Shown: positions 24,925 to 33,795 of the stretch, piece after piece
Layout: the number at the start of each line of letters is the position of its first letter
How positions within the stretch are numbered: position 1 is the stretch's first letter
Source: Sabulicella rubraurantiaca
GTDB taxonomy: Bacteria > Pseudomonadota > Alphaproteobacteria > Acetobacterales > Acetobacteraceae
Assembly (NCBI RefSeq): GCF_017355885.1
Contig: NZ_JAFEUU010000003.1
Span: 330,942 to 394,941, forward strand
Direction of reading: 5' to 3'
Length of the DNA stretch: 64,000 bases
Notes under the pieces: model-generated
What the model was told of the DNA's origin: nothing
Databases searched by the model: none
What the model saw: only the letters and a program-made list of their open reading frames with translations
Program-made: the position numbers and the translations under genes

Positions 24925-27672
24925 TTATGCCGGCTCCAGCCTCGCGGCGCAGAACTTGAAGCCGGGGATCTTGCCATCCGGATCGAGGCGGGGGTCGGTC
25001 AGCAGATTGGCCGCCGCCTCGCGATAGGCGAAGGGGATGAAGGCCAGACCCTCTGGCAGGGCCGGGTCCTCGCGCGCGAGCAGCTCCACCGCGCCTCGCC
25101 GCGTCGCCACGCGCAGGCGCTGGCCGCTGGCAAGGCCGAGGCGCCGGAGTTCCACCGGCGCGAGGGAGACGGTCGGCGTGGGTTCCAACGCATCCAGCAC
25201 GCGCGCGCGGCGGGTCATGGCGCCGGTGTGCCAGTGCTCCAACTCGCGCCCGGTGGTGAGCACGAAGGGGTAATCGGCATCCGGCATCTCACCTGGATCC
25301 GACAGGCCAGCGGGCGCCAGCCGCGCGCGGCCGGAAGGGGTGGGGAAGGCATCCCGGAAGACGATGGCCTCGCCAGGCGCATCGGGCGCGGGACAGGGGT
25401 AGGTGACGCTGTTCTCGCGCTCCAGCCGCTCCCAGGTGATGTTGGCGAGGGAGGGCATGGCCTGCGCCATCTCGGTGAACACGTCGCGCGCCTGGAGCTG
25501 CGGCCAGTCGAGACCGAGACGCCGCGCGAGGTCGGCGATGATCTGCAGATCCTGCCGCGCCTCGCCTGGCAGGGGAGTGGCGGCGCGGCCGATCTGCACC
25601 TGGCGGTTCGTGTTGGTGACGGTACCGTCCTTCTCCGGCCAGGCGGAGCCGGGCAGGACGACGTCGGCCAGCGCCGCGGTTTCCGTCAGGAACAGGTCCT
25701 GCACCACGAGGTGGTCCAGCCGCGCGAGGGCGGCGCGGGCATGCGCGAGGTCCGGATCGGACATGGCGGGGTTCTCGCCCATCACGTACATGCCGCGGAT
25801 CTCGCGGCGCTCGGCCGCCTGCAGGATCTCCACCACCGTCAGGCCTGGCCGCGCGTCCAGCGTCGTACCCCAGAGCTCCTCCAGGAAGGCGCGGGCGACC
25901 GGGTCCGAGGTGCGGTGGTAGTCGGGCAGCATCATCGGGATCAGCCCGGCATCGGAGGCGCCCTGCACGTTGTTCTGCCCGCGCAGGGGATGCAGCCCGG
26001 CGCCCTCGTGCCCGACATGACCGCAGAGCAGCGCCAGCGCGATCAGGGCGCGGGCATTGTCCGTGCCGTGCACGGACTGGCTGACGCCCATGCCCCAGAG
26101 CGTCAGCGCCGAGCGCGCCCCCGCATAGAGCCGCGCGACACGCCGCACCTGCTCCGCCGGCACGCGGGAGAAGCGCTCCATCGCTTCCGGCGTGTAGGCG
26201 GCGAGGTGCGCGCGCAACTCGGCGAAGCCGTCCACGCGCGCAGCGACGAAGGCAGCGTCGTAGAGCCCTTCCTCCACGATCACGTGCAGCATGGCGTTCA
26301 GCAGGGCGACATCCTGGCCGGGCGCGAAGCGGACCACCTCGGTCGCGAAGCGGTCCAGCCCCGTACCGCGCGGGTCCATCACCACGAGCTTCGCGCCGCG
26401 CGAGGCGGCATCCTTCAGGAAGGTGGCGGCGACGGGGTGATTCTCCGTCGGCCGCGCGCCGATAACCAGCAGCAGATCGGCCTCGGCCGCCGCGGTGAAG
26501 GGCGCGGTCACCGCGGCGCTGCCGACATCCTCCAGCAGGGCCGCAACGCTCGCCGCGTGGCAGAGCCGCGTGCAATGGTCCACGTTGTTGGTGCCGAACC
26601 CGGTCCGCACCAGCTTCTGGAACAGATAGGCTTCCTCATTCGAGCCCTTGGCGCTGCCGAAGCCGGCCAGCGCGGCGGGCCCGCCGGCACCGTCGCGGAT
26701 GCGGGCAAGCCCCTGCGCGGCGCGCTCCAGCGCCTCCTCCCAGCTGGCTTCGCGGAAATGGCGGCGGGCGCGGGCGGGGTCGAGGCAGTCGGCGGGGTCC
26801 TTGGGGGCGCCGTTCAGGCGGATCAACGGCTTGGTCAGCCGTTCGGGATGCGCGATGTAGTCGAAGCCGAAGCGCCCCTTCACGCAGAGCCGGCCCGCAT
26901 TCGCGGGGCCATCGCGGCCCACCACCTCCTCGATCCGCCCGTCGCGCACGCGAAACCCGACCTGGCAGCCGACGCCGCAATAGGGGCATACGCTCGCCAC
27001 CTCCTTCGCCGGGGGCGCGGCGCGTCGGCCCGACGCGTCCAGCACGGACTTCGGAAGCAGCGCGCCTGTCGGGCAGGCCTGCACGCATTCCCCGCAGGCC
27101 ACGCAGGAGGAGGCGCCCATCGGGTCCAGCAGGTCGAAGCTGACCGTCGCCTCCATGCCGCGATGGGCAAAGCCGATGACGTCATTGTGCTGCACCTCGT
27201 GGCAGGCGCGCTCGCACAGCCCGCAGGTGATGCAGGCATCGAGCTGCACCGCCATGGCCGGGTGGGAAAGATCGGGTGCCGGCCGCACCGGCTCCGGCGC
27301 GAAGCGGGAGGCCGAGACGCCCAGTTCCCGTGCCCAGTGCGCGAAGATGCCGCTGTCGTCGCGCGCCGATCCCTCCGGCATGTCGGCCAGCAGGAGTTCG
27401 AACACCATGCGGCGTGCGTGACGGGCGCGTTCGCTCGCGCTGCGCACCACCATCCCCGACGTCGGCACACGGCGGCAGGAGGCGGTGAGCACGCGCTCTC
27501 CCTCCACCTCGACCAGGCAGGCGCGGCAATTCCCATCCGGGCCGTAGCCGGGGCGGGGCAGGTGGCACAGATGCGGGATGGCGACGCCCGCGCCCCGCGC
27601 CGCGGTCCAGATGGTTTCGCCGGGCGCGGCCTCGACCTCCTGGCCGTCCAGGGTGAAGCGGATCGCCGTCAC
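24925..27672 (-). CDS. fdhA: NAD-dependent formate dehydrogenase, catalytic alpha subunit (Fdh1A-like)
   Basis: A 915-residue Mo/W-bis-MGD enzyme that oxidises formate to CO2. Domains: a NuoG-like [2Fe-2S] domain (Cys36, Cys49, Cys52, Cys66), a His-Cys iron-sulphur segment, two ferredoxin-type [4Fe-4S] clusters (CITCGLCERACHE and CVACGECVQACP), a further cluster motif CPYCGVGCQ and the molybdopterin domains. The active-site ligand is the Cys of DHCTRLCHAAS, where selenocysteine occurs in E. coli FdhF. The GTG start overlaps the stop of the preceding NuoEF-fusion gene (GTGA), implying translational coupling. Length and partner match the Fdh1A/Fdh1B enzyme of Methylorubrum. No fdsC/fdhD-like or fdsD genes follow, so maturation factors must be elsewhere. 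Confidence 0.9.
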   Translation of the reverse strand: MTAIRFTLDGQEVEAAPGETIWTAARGAGVAIPHLCHLPRPGYGPDGNCRACLVEVEGERVLTASCRRVPTSGMVVRSASERARHARRMVFELLLADMPEGSARDDSGIFAHWARELGVSASRFAPEPVRPAPDLSHPAMAVQLDACITCGLCERACHEVQHNDVIGFAHRGMEATVSFDLLDPMGASSCVACGECVQACPTGALLPKSVLDASGRRAAPPAKEVASVCPYCGVGCQVGFRVRDGRIEEVVGRDGPANAGRLCVKGRFGFDYIAHPERLTKPLIRLNGAPKDPADCLDPARARRHFREASWEEALERAAQGLARIRDGAGGPAALAGFGSAKGSNEEAYLFQKLVRTGFGTNNVDHCTRLCHAASVAALLEDVGSAAVTAPFTAAAEADLLLVIGARPTENHPVAATFLKDAASRGAKLVVMDPRGTGLDRFATEVVRFAPGQDVALLNAMLHVIVEEGLYDAAFVAARVDGFAELRAHLAAYTPEAMERFSRVPAEQVRRVARLYAGARSALTLWGMGVSQSVHGTDNARALIALALLCGHVGHEGAGLHPLRGQNNVQGASDAGLIPMMLPDYHRTSDPVARAFLEELWGTTLDARPGLTVVEILQAAERREIRGMYVMGENPAMSDPDLAHARAALARLDHLVVQDLFLTETAALADVVLPGSAWPEKDGTVTNTNRQVQIGRAATPLPGEARQDLQIIADLARRLGLDWPQLQARDVFTEMAQAMPSLANITWERLERENSVTYPCPAPDAPGEAIVFRDAFPTPSGRARLAPAGLSDPGEMPDADYPFVLTTGRELEHWHTGAMTRRARVLDALEPTPTVSLAPVELRRLGLASGQRLRVATRRGAVELLAREDPALPEGLAFIPFAYREAAANLLTDPRLDPDGKIPGFKFCAARLEPA

Positions 27673-29369
27673 GGCACCTCCTCGGGGAAGAAGCGCAGCA
27701 GGCTGCGCACCGGGTTCATCGCCGCTTGGCCGAGGCCGCAGATCGAGCCATCCGCCATGGCCTCGGCGAGTTCTCCGAGCAGCGCGCGGTTCCATTCGGG
27801 TACGTTGAGCAAGTGCAACGCCTTGGCGGTGCCGACCCGGCAGGGCGTGCATTGCCCGCAGCTCTCCTCGCGGAAGAAGCGCAGGAGGTTGCGCGCGACC
27901 TCTGCCAGATCGTCCCGGTCAGAGAGCACGACGACCGCACCGGAGCCAACGAAGCAGCCCTCCGCATCCAGCGCACCCACATCGAGCGGCAGATCGGCCA
28001 GATGCGCCGGCAGGATGCCGCCCGAGGCGCCACCGGGCAGGTAGCCGATGAAGCGGTGGCCCTCCGCCATGCCGCCCGAGAACTCCTCGATCAGCTCGCG
28101 CGCCGTGACGCCCGCGGGTGCGCGCTTCACGCCGGGCTCGCGGACGCGGCCGGAGACGGAGAAGAAGCGCTCGCCCTTCGCGCCCCGGCGCCCGGCCGAG
28201 GCGTAGCGATCCGCCCCCTCGGGCGTCGCCAGGATGGCGGGCAGCCACCACAGCGTCTCGACGTTGTGGACGACCGTGGGGCGGCCGAACAACCCGTGCT
28301 CACCGGGGAAGGGGGGCTTGTGGCGCGGATAGCCGCGACGCCCCTCGATGCTTTCGAGGAGTGCAGTCTCCTCGCCGCAGATATAGGCGCCGGCGCCGCG
28401 CCGGAGATGCACGGGCAGGCCGGGGATGCCAGCCCCGCGCAACTCCTCCAAAGCGCGCGTCAGGACGCGGCGGAGATCCGGATACTCGTCGCGCAGATAG
28501 ATCCAGCACGCCTCCGCGCCGATCGCATGGGCGGCGAGCAGCATGCCTTCCAGTACCTGATGCGGCTCGGTCTCCAGGCAGAAGCGGTCCTTGAAGGTGC
28601 CGGGCTCGCCTTCATCGGCATTGACGACGAGGTGGCGCGGCGCGGGATGGGACAGGGCCAAGCGCCACTTCCGCGCGGCTGGGAAGCCCGCGCCGCCGAG
28701 GCCCCGCAGCCCGGCCCGCTCCACGGTGGCGACCATTGCCTCGCGAGTCAGGGTGCCGGCCTGCGCGGCCCGCAGGGCAACGTGGCCGCCACGCGCGCGG
28801 TAACCGTCGAGGCCCGGTGGCTTCGGTGTGGCGACGATGCCGGTTCGTGCGGCCGAGAGAAGTGTCCCCTGTTCCGCCGGCGCGACTGGCTCGAAGCCGA
28901 TGGCCGCGGCTGGCGCGCAGTGGCAGGCGCCCATGCAGGGGGAAGCGATCACGCGCGTGCCCGGTGGCGCCGCATCTCGCGCCGCCTCGAGCAGCGCGCC
29001 CGCACCAGCCATCATGCAAGGCAGGCCCTTGCAGACGCGGATGGTGACGGGCGGCGGCGCGGGGGCGTCGTCGGGCAGGATGTCGAAATGGGCGTAGAAG
29101 CTCGCGGTCTCGAACACCTCGACCGGGGCGAGGCGGTGCCACTCCGCCAGGGCGACAAGCTGGCCCTCCCGCAGGCAGCCGGCGGCGTCCTGGAGCGCGT
29201 GAAGCTGCTCGATCAGCAGGTCGCGCCGCGGCTCCGCGATGCCCGCCGCAACCAACGCGGCTTGCACCGCCGCATGCGCCTCGGCCGTGGCGACGCGGCC
29301 CCGCGGGCGGAGCCGCGGCTTGCGCACCGCAGCGTTGCTTCCGACCGCCAGCGGCTTCGTCGCAGACAT
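27669..29369 (-). CDS. fdhB: Formate dehydrogenase beta subunit, NuoE-NuoF fusion (Fdh1B-like)
   Basis: A 566-residue diaphorase subunit that passes electrons from the alpha subunit to NAD+. The N-terminal third is NuoE-like, with a thioredoxin-type [2Fe-2S] site (CKGLPCMMAG and CMGACHC). The rest is NuoF-like: RGLGGAGFPAARKW (FMN), VVNADEGEPGTFKDR and AYICGEETALLESIEG (NADH/FMN) and the [4Fe-4S] motif ESCGQCTPCRVG. Separate NuoE and NuoF chains in complex I and in FdsG/FdsB are joined here, as in Methylorubrum Fdh1B (572 residues). The start could be ATG 29369 or 29375. It overlaps fdhA by four bases. The divergent MFS gene begins about 140 bp away, so both promoters share that gap. Confidence 0.9.
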   Translation of the reverse strand: MSATKPLAVGSNAAVRKPRLRPRGRVATAEAHAAVQAALVAAGIAEPRRDLLIEQLHALQDAAGCLREGQLVALAEWHRLAPVEVFETASFYAHFDILPDDAPAPPPVTIRVCKGLPCMMAGAGALLEAARDAAPPGTRVIASPCMGACHCAPAAAIGFEPVAPAEQGTLLSAARTGIVATPKPPGLDGYRARGGHVALRAAQAGTLTREAMVATVERAGLRGLGGAGFPAARKWRLALSHPAPRHLVVNADEGEPGTFKDRFCLETEPHQVLEGMLLAAHAIGAEACWIYLRDEYPDLRRVLTRALEELRGAGIPGLPVHLRRGAGAYICGEETALLESIEGRRGYPRHKPPFPGEHGLFGRPTVVHNVETLWWLPAILATPEGADRYASAGRRGAKGERFFSVSGRVREPGVKRAPAGVTARELIEEFSGGMAEGHRFIGYLPGGASGGILPAHLADLPLDVGALDAEGCFVGSGAVVVLSDRDDLAEVARNLLRFFREESCGQCTPCRVGTAKALHLLNVPEWNRALLGELAEAMADGSICGLGQAAMNPVRSLLRFFPEEVP

Positions 29370-29514
29370 TTCCATTCCCAGCCCACTCTTTTGCCTAGCG
29401 ATAGCGCAGATCAGGACGTGATGTGAGACCCTTCTCGGGCCGGGCCGGCGCTTGTCACCAGCGCGCCCACGCTGCAAGGAACGGGAACCCGGTCGAACAG
29501 GGACGGAAACGACG

Positions 29515-30714
29515 TTGAAGCTGCCTTTGTGGGCCAGCGCCCTTGCTGGGACGCTGCTTGTCCAGACCGTGTGTTCCTTTGCCAGCATCTCGGTGCCGAT
29601 CCTGGGCCCGCCCTTGATGATGCGAGCGGGGCTTTCGCCCGAGAGCATCGGCCTCGTCTCGGCCCTGTCGGCGGCGGGGATCTGCTGGTTCCTGGCCTGC
29701 GGCGGCGCGATGCTCAGCCATTTCGGACCCATCCGCACCTTGCAGATCGGCATGGTCTGCATGGCCGTCGGCATCGCCATACTTTCGCAGCCCCTCGGCT
29801 TCCTCGGGCTTCTGGGAGCGCTCGCGATCGGCTTCGGAAACGGACCCAATACGCCGGCCGGAAGCCAGATCCTCATCCGTCATGCGCCGCCCGCGCATCG
29901 CACGCTCATCTTCTCGATCAAGCAGGCCGGCGTGCCGCTCGGCGGGGCGCTGGCAGGGCTGATCGTCGCGCCGGTCGCGGCCGCGCATGGGCTTTCGGCG
30001 GCGCTGGGCCTGCTCATCGCCCTCCTGCTGGCCTGCTGCCTCGCCATCCAGGGTTTTCGCGGCTCGCTGGAGGCGGAGAAGGGGCCCCGCCAGCCGGGCT
30101 GGGCCCGCGCGCTGATCCAGCCGGCGGAGATGGTGCGCTGCGTGGGCGCGTTGCGGGCGCACCCGTCCTTGCCGATGCTGACGGTGATCGGCGCATCCTA
30201 CTCGCTGATGCAGGCTTGCCTGACGGCCTTCATCGCCACCTTCGTCTATACCCGGCATGGCGCCTCCCTGGCGGAAGCGGGACAGGTCGTCGCGGTGATG
30301 CAGTGCGCCAGCATGATCGGGCGCATCGCGCTCGGCTGGGTGGCCGACCGGATGGGGAATGCGATGCGCCACCTCGGCCTCCAGGCGATCCTCTCCGGCG
30401 CGGCCGTGTCCCTGCTGGTCGTGGCGGGGGATGAGGGGCGCTGGGCACTCTATGCCTGCGCGGGGCTGGTGGGCTTCACCGCCATCGGCTGGAACGGGGT
30501 CCACATCGCGGAGCTGGCGAGGGTCGCGCCGCTGCCGCTGGTGAGCAGCGTGACCGCCGCCTCCAGCCTGTTCGGATTCGTCGCCTCGGTCACGGGCCCG
30601 CTGGTCTTCATGGGGCTGGTGAGCGCGGGCAGCGGGTTCGAGGCTGCCTTCCATGTCATGGCAGCGCAACTCGTCGCCGTCGGGCTGGCGTGCCTTGTCC
30701 TGAGGTGGTCGTGA
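29515..30714 (+). CDS. MFS transporter
   Basis: A 399-residue, 12-helix major facilitator protein. The loop after helix 2 is reduced, but the region between helices 8 and 9 has GRIALGWVADRMGNAMRHLG, the typical MFS 'GxxxDRxGxR'-like loop. GFGNGPNTPAGSQILIRHAP in helix 4/5 and FSIKQAGVPLGGALAGLIVA in helix 5 resemble the CynX/cyanate-permease-like branch. The start is uncertain: TTG 29515 just before LKLPLWASALAG fits the family length, while the frame is open to 29452 without protein-like sequence. It is divergent from the formate dehydrogenase operon. The substrate is unknown; an anion linked to one-carbon metabolism is only a guess. Confidence 0.8.
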   Translation: MKLPLWASALAGTLLVQTVCSFASISVPILGPPLMMRAGLSPESIGLVSALSAAGICWFLACGGAMLSHFGPIRTLQIGMVCMAVGIAILSQPLGFLGLLGALAIGFGNGPNTPAGSQILIRHAPPAHRTLIFSIKQAGVPLGGALAGLIVAPVAAAHGLSAALGLLIALLLACCLAIQGFRGSLEAEKGPRQPGWARALIQPAEMVRCVGALRAHPSLPMLTVIGASYSLMQACLTAFIATFVYTRHGASLAEAGQVVAVMQCASMIGRIALGWVADRMGNAMRHLGLQAILSGAAVSLLVVAGDEGRWALYACAGLVGFTAIGWNGVHIAELARVAPLPLVSSVTAASSLFGFVASVTGPLVFMGLVSAGSGFEAAFHVMAAQLVAVGLACLVLRWS

Positions 30715-30786
30715 CCTTCGGAGCAGGCCCGGGCGGCCACCTTTGACGGCCCGCCGGCCCGCGTGACAGGTTCCGCGCAGCACATC

Positions 30787-31449
30787 ATGCCCAGGACCGC
30801 CCGCACCACGGCCGCCAAGACCACAAAGCCCGCCGGCCGCTCCCGCCGCCAGGAGAAGGCCGAGCAGGTCCGCCTGGCCCTGTTCGATGCCGCGGCGCGC
30901 ATTGTCGGCAAGCATGGCTATGCCGGTGCCTCCGTCGCGCGCATCACGGCGCTGGCCGGGGTGGCGCAGGGGACCTTCTACAACTACTTCGCCTCGCGCC
31001 AGGACCTGCTGGACCAGCTCCTGCCCGCCATGGGCGAGGAGATGCTGGCCCATATCGCTGGCACGGTGCGCGGCGAGCGCGACGAGGTCGCGCGCGAGGA
31101 GAGGCGCTTCCGCGCCTTCTTCGCCTTCCTGCAGAAGCGCCCGGCCTTCCTGCGCATCCTCAACGAGGCGGAGGTCTATGCGCCCAAGGGGTTCCGCGCG
31201 CATCTCGCGAACATCGCCGCCGATTACCGCCGCGCCCTGGAAGCCGCGCGCGGCCGCGGCGCCCTGCCAGGTTTCGCCGAGGACGAGATCGAGCCGCTGG
31301 TGTTCCTGCTCATGGCCGCGCGCAGCTACACGAGCGTGCGCTACGCCGAGGGGCCGGGTGGCAAGGTCAAGGCGCCGCCGGAGAGCCTGATCCGCGCCTA
31401 TGTGAAGCTGATGCGCCACGGAATCGCGAGTGGCGCTGCGGAGGAGTGA
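30787..31449 (+). CDS. TetR family regulator, likely controlling the Liv/acyl-CoA operon
   Basis: A 220-residue regulator with a basic N-terminal tail (PRTARTTAAKTTKPAGRSRR), a TetR helix-turn-helix (about residues 25-70: ARIVGKHGYAGASVARITAL ... GTFYNYFASRQDLLDQLL) and a C-terminal ligand-binding domain that includes FRAFFAFLQKRPAFLRILNE. A GTG at 30763 is an alternative start. It lies directly upstream of, and in the same direction as, the thirteen-gene import and oxidation operon, with an inverted repeat and a promoter in the 143-bp gap. It most likely senses the imported acid or its CoA ester, as many TetR proteins next to fatty-acid-type catabolic operons do. Confidence 0.87.
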   Translation: MPRTARTTAAKTTKPAGRSRRQEKAEQVRLALFDAAARIVGKHGYAGASVARITALAGVAQGTFYNYFASRQDLLDQLLPAMGEEMLAHIAGTVRGERDEVAREERRFRAFFAFLQKRPAFLRILNEAEVYAPKGFRAHLANIAADYRRALEAARGRGALPGFAEDEIEPLVFLLMAARSYTSVRYAEGPGGKVKAPPESLIRAYVKLMRHGIASGAAEE

Positions 31450-31494
31450 ACCTGGCCTGCGGGGCGATCCCGCTGCCGGGCAAAAAAATGAACG

Positions 31495-31548
31495 GTGATT
31501 CGGAAATCACATGATGAATTGACCTTCACGTGGCGGCCTGCCTAAGCT
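31495..31548 (+). promoter_or_regulatory. Promoter and candidate operator of the 13-gene operon
   Basis: An inverted repeat, GTGATT-CGGA-AATCAC (31495-31510), lies just upstream of a -35 TTGACC (31519-31524) and -10 TAAGCT (31543-31548) with an 18-bp spacer. The first gene starts 45 bp after the -10. The repeat is a reasonable binding site for the upstream TetR protein, but its position before the -35 would also fit an activator. Confidence 0.5.
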
Positions 31549-31592
31549 TCGCGCAAATGGGGCGCAGCCATGATGCCCCAGGAGGAGGAAAC

Positions 31593-32858
31593 ATGTCCCA
31601 GCACGACCGCGGCATCGGCCGCCGTTCCACCTTGATGGCGGGCGCCGCGATGGGTGCGGCAGCCATCACCGGCTTTCCCATGGTCGCCCGGGGCCAGGGG
31701 CGCCAGCCGATCAAGATCGGCATGCCGACCATCCTTTCCGGCCGCGTCGCCCAGCTCGGCGTCTCCTCCCGCAACGCGGTGATGATGGAGATCGAGAAGT
31801 TCAACGCGGCGGGCGGGCTCGATGGCCGTCCCATCGAGGTGATCGTGCGCGACAGCCGCGGCGTCCCAGCCGAGGCCGCCCGCATCGCGCGCGAGATGAT
31901 CACCTCCGACCGCGTGGATCTTCTCTTCGATGGCGAGCCCTCCTCGGGCGGCTTCGCGGTGCACGAGGTGGTGCGCGAGACCGGCACGCTGACGCTGCAC
32001 CTGAACTCCGAAACCTCATCGCTGAGCGCCGATCCGCGCCAGCGCTTCTGGAACGCCTTCCGCATCGCGCGCCAGGGCATCCATGACTCGATCGCGGGTG
32101 GCGCCTATGCCGCGGAGATCGTGAAGTCGCGCAATCTGCGGCGCTGGATGACCGTGTCCCCGGACTACGCCTATGGCCGCGACACGACGGCGGAGTTCCT
32201 CGAATACCTGCGGGCCTTCGCGCCCGACGTGCAGGTGGTGGGCGAGACCTGGCCCCGCCTGTTCCAGCCCGATTACACCGAGAACGTGACGCGGCTGACG
32301 CAGGGCCGCCCGCAGGCGATCTATTCGTGCCTCTGGGCCGGCGACCTCGTCACCTTCGTCGAGCAGGCCTCGCTCTACGGGCTATTCAACCAGTCGCAGT
32401 TCTTCGGCGTGAACATGGCGGACTACACGACGCTGCAGCAGATCAAGCAGCTGCCGCGCGGTGTTCACTCCGGCAACCGCTACCTGAAGAACTTCCCGCC
32501 CGTGCCGGGCAACCTCGCCTTCGCCGAGGAATACAACCGCCGCTACCAGACCTATCCGACCAACTGGGCCTGGCAATCCGCCACCGCCGTGCACCTCATC
32601 ACCGAGGCGCTGAAGAAGGTCGGCGGAACGGACCCGCGCGCCCTGGCCAATGCACTGAAGGGGATGACCATTGACAGCCCCTTCGGCGCCGACGGCAAGG
32701 TCACGATGCGCGCCGAGGACCAGACCCTGGTGGGCTACGCGATCGGATGGGGCACCACCATCTCGGCCGATCCCTACGTGGAGAACATGACCACCGCCGA
32801 CTGGTCCATGATCTTCCGCCACGAGCAGGAGTGGAAGCGCGCGAAGGGCTGGGCCTGA
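31593..32858 (+). CDS. Branched-chain-amino-acid-type ABC transporter substrate-binding protein
   Basis: A 421-residue periplasmic receptor. The N-terminus has a twin-arginine-type signal (GRRSTLMAGAAMGAAAITGF, cleavage near ARGQ). The mature part is a type-I LivK/AmiC-like binding protein: IKIGMPTILSGRVAQLGVSS, FNAAGGLDGRPIEVIVRDSR and VDLLFDGEPSSGGFAVHEVV. An exact GGAGGAGG lies before the ATG. It is the first gene of the operon and should deliver the substrate to the LivHM-GF importer encoded next. This family binds amino acids, amides, urea, aromatic and other carboxylates, so the class alone does not name the ligand; the downstream CoA enzymes favour a carboxylic acid. Confidence 0.9.
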   Translation: MSQHDRGIGRRSTLMAGAAMGAAAITGFPMVARGQGRQPIKIGMPTILSGRVAQLGVSSRNAVMMEIEKFNAAGGLDGRPIEVIVRDSRGVPAEAARIAREMITSDRVDLLFDGEPSSGGFAVHEVVRETGTLTLHLNSETSSLSADPRQRFWNAFRIARQGIHDSIAGGAYAAEIVKSRNLRRWMTVSPDYAYGRDTTAEFLEYLRAFAPDVQVVGETWPRLFQPDYTENVTRLTQGRPQAIYSCLWAGDLVTFVEQASLYGLFNQSQFFGVNMADYTTLQQIKQLPRGVHSGNRYLKNFPPVPGNLAFAEEYNRRYQTYPTNWAWQSATAVHLITEALKKVGGTDPRALANALKGMTIDSPFGADGKVTMRAEDQTLVGYAIGWGTTISADPYVENMTTADWSMIFRHEQEWKRAKGWA

Positions 32859-32892
32859 GCCGCGCCTTTTCCTTCGCGCACGGAGCGACCTG

Positions 32893-33795
32893 ATGGATCT
32901 TGGTGAACTCGCATCCTGCCTGGGGTCGGCATCCTGTGTCGTCACCCAGGTCTCGGCCGGGCTGACGATCGGCTTGCTGATCTTCCTGGTCGCCTCCGGG
33001 CTGACGCTGATCTTCGGCGTGCTGGGGCTGGTGAACTTCGCGCACGGCACGCTTTACATGCTGGGCTCCTACTTCGCGCTGACCGCCTATGGTACGACGG
33101 GGAGCTTCCTGGCGGCGGTGGGCGCGGGCGCTTTCGGCGTCGCGCTCGTCGGCCTGCTGATGGAGCGCTTCCTGCTCAGCCGCATCTACGGCACGGACGT
33201 GCTGATGCAGCTCCTGGTCTGCTACGCCATCATCCTGATCCTGGATGACGTGGTGAAGATCGTCTGGGGTGGCGACTTCCTGAAGATGGACCTGCCGGAC
33301 GCCTTCCGCCGCCCGCCGGTGATCATCGCAGGGGGCATCGTCCCCTATTACTACGTCATCCTCTTCGCCATCACCGCCGCGATCGCGGTGATCCTGGCCT
33401 GGGGCATGGGGCGCACGCGCTTCGGCCGCACCGTGCGCGCCGCAGCGGTGAATCCGGGCATGGTCGGTGCCCTTGGCATCAACACGACCGCGGTTTTCGC
33501 GGCGGTGTTCGCGATTGGCTCGCTGCTCGCCGGGCTGGCGGGGGCGCTCTCGGCGCCGATCCGCTCGGTGGTGCCGGGGGCCGGCGTCTCCATCCTCATC
33601 GAGAGCTTCATCGTCACCGTCATCGGCGGCATGGGCTCGATCTGGGGCGCGCTGATCGCTTCGCTGCTGATCGGCTTCACCCGGTCCTTTGGCTCCATCG
33701 GCTTCCCGCTCTTCACCGAAGGCATGATGTTCCTGATGATGGCGCTGGTCCTGCTGGTGAAGCCGAGCGGTCTGGCCGGGAAGCCGCACGCATGA
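32893..33795 (+). CDS. livH: ABC transporter permease, LivH type
   Basis: A 300-residue inner-membrane permease with about eight helices. It shows the LivH signature around VASGLTLIFGVLGLVNFAHG and the conserved C-terminal SFIVTVIGGMGSIWGALIAS loop that contacts the ATPases. GGAG lies 7 nt before the ATG. Its last codons overlap the LivM gene by 4 bp (ATGA). The N-terminus (MDLGELASCLGSASCVVTQV) is slightly longer than usual and contains two cysteines. Together with LivM it forms the membrane channel of the importer. Confidence 0.92.
   Translation: MDLGELASCLGSASCVVTQVSAGLTIGLLIFLVASGLTLIFGVLGLVNFAHGTLYMLGSYFALTAYGTTGSFLAAVGAGAFGVALVGLLMERFLLSRIYGTDVLMQLLVCYAIILILDDVVKIVWGGDFLKMDLPDAFRRPPVIIAGGIVPYYYVILFAITAAIAVILAWGMGRTRFGRTVRAAAVNPGMVGALGINTTAVFAAVFAIGSLLAGLAGALSAPIRSVVPGAGVSILIESFIVTVIGGMGSIWGALIASLLIGFTRSFGSIGFPLFTEGMMFLMMALVLLVKPSGLAGKPHA

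Noticed and set aside
25228..28044. A 938-codon plus-strand frame over the formate dehydrogenase genes
   Set aside because: Antisense to iron-sulphur and molybdopterin motifs; composition is that of a reversed GC-rich gene.
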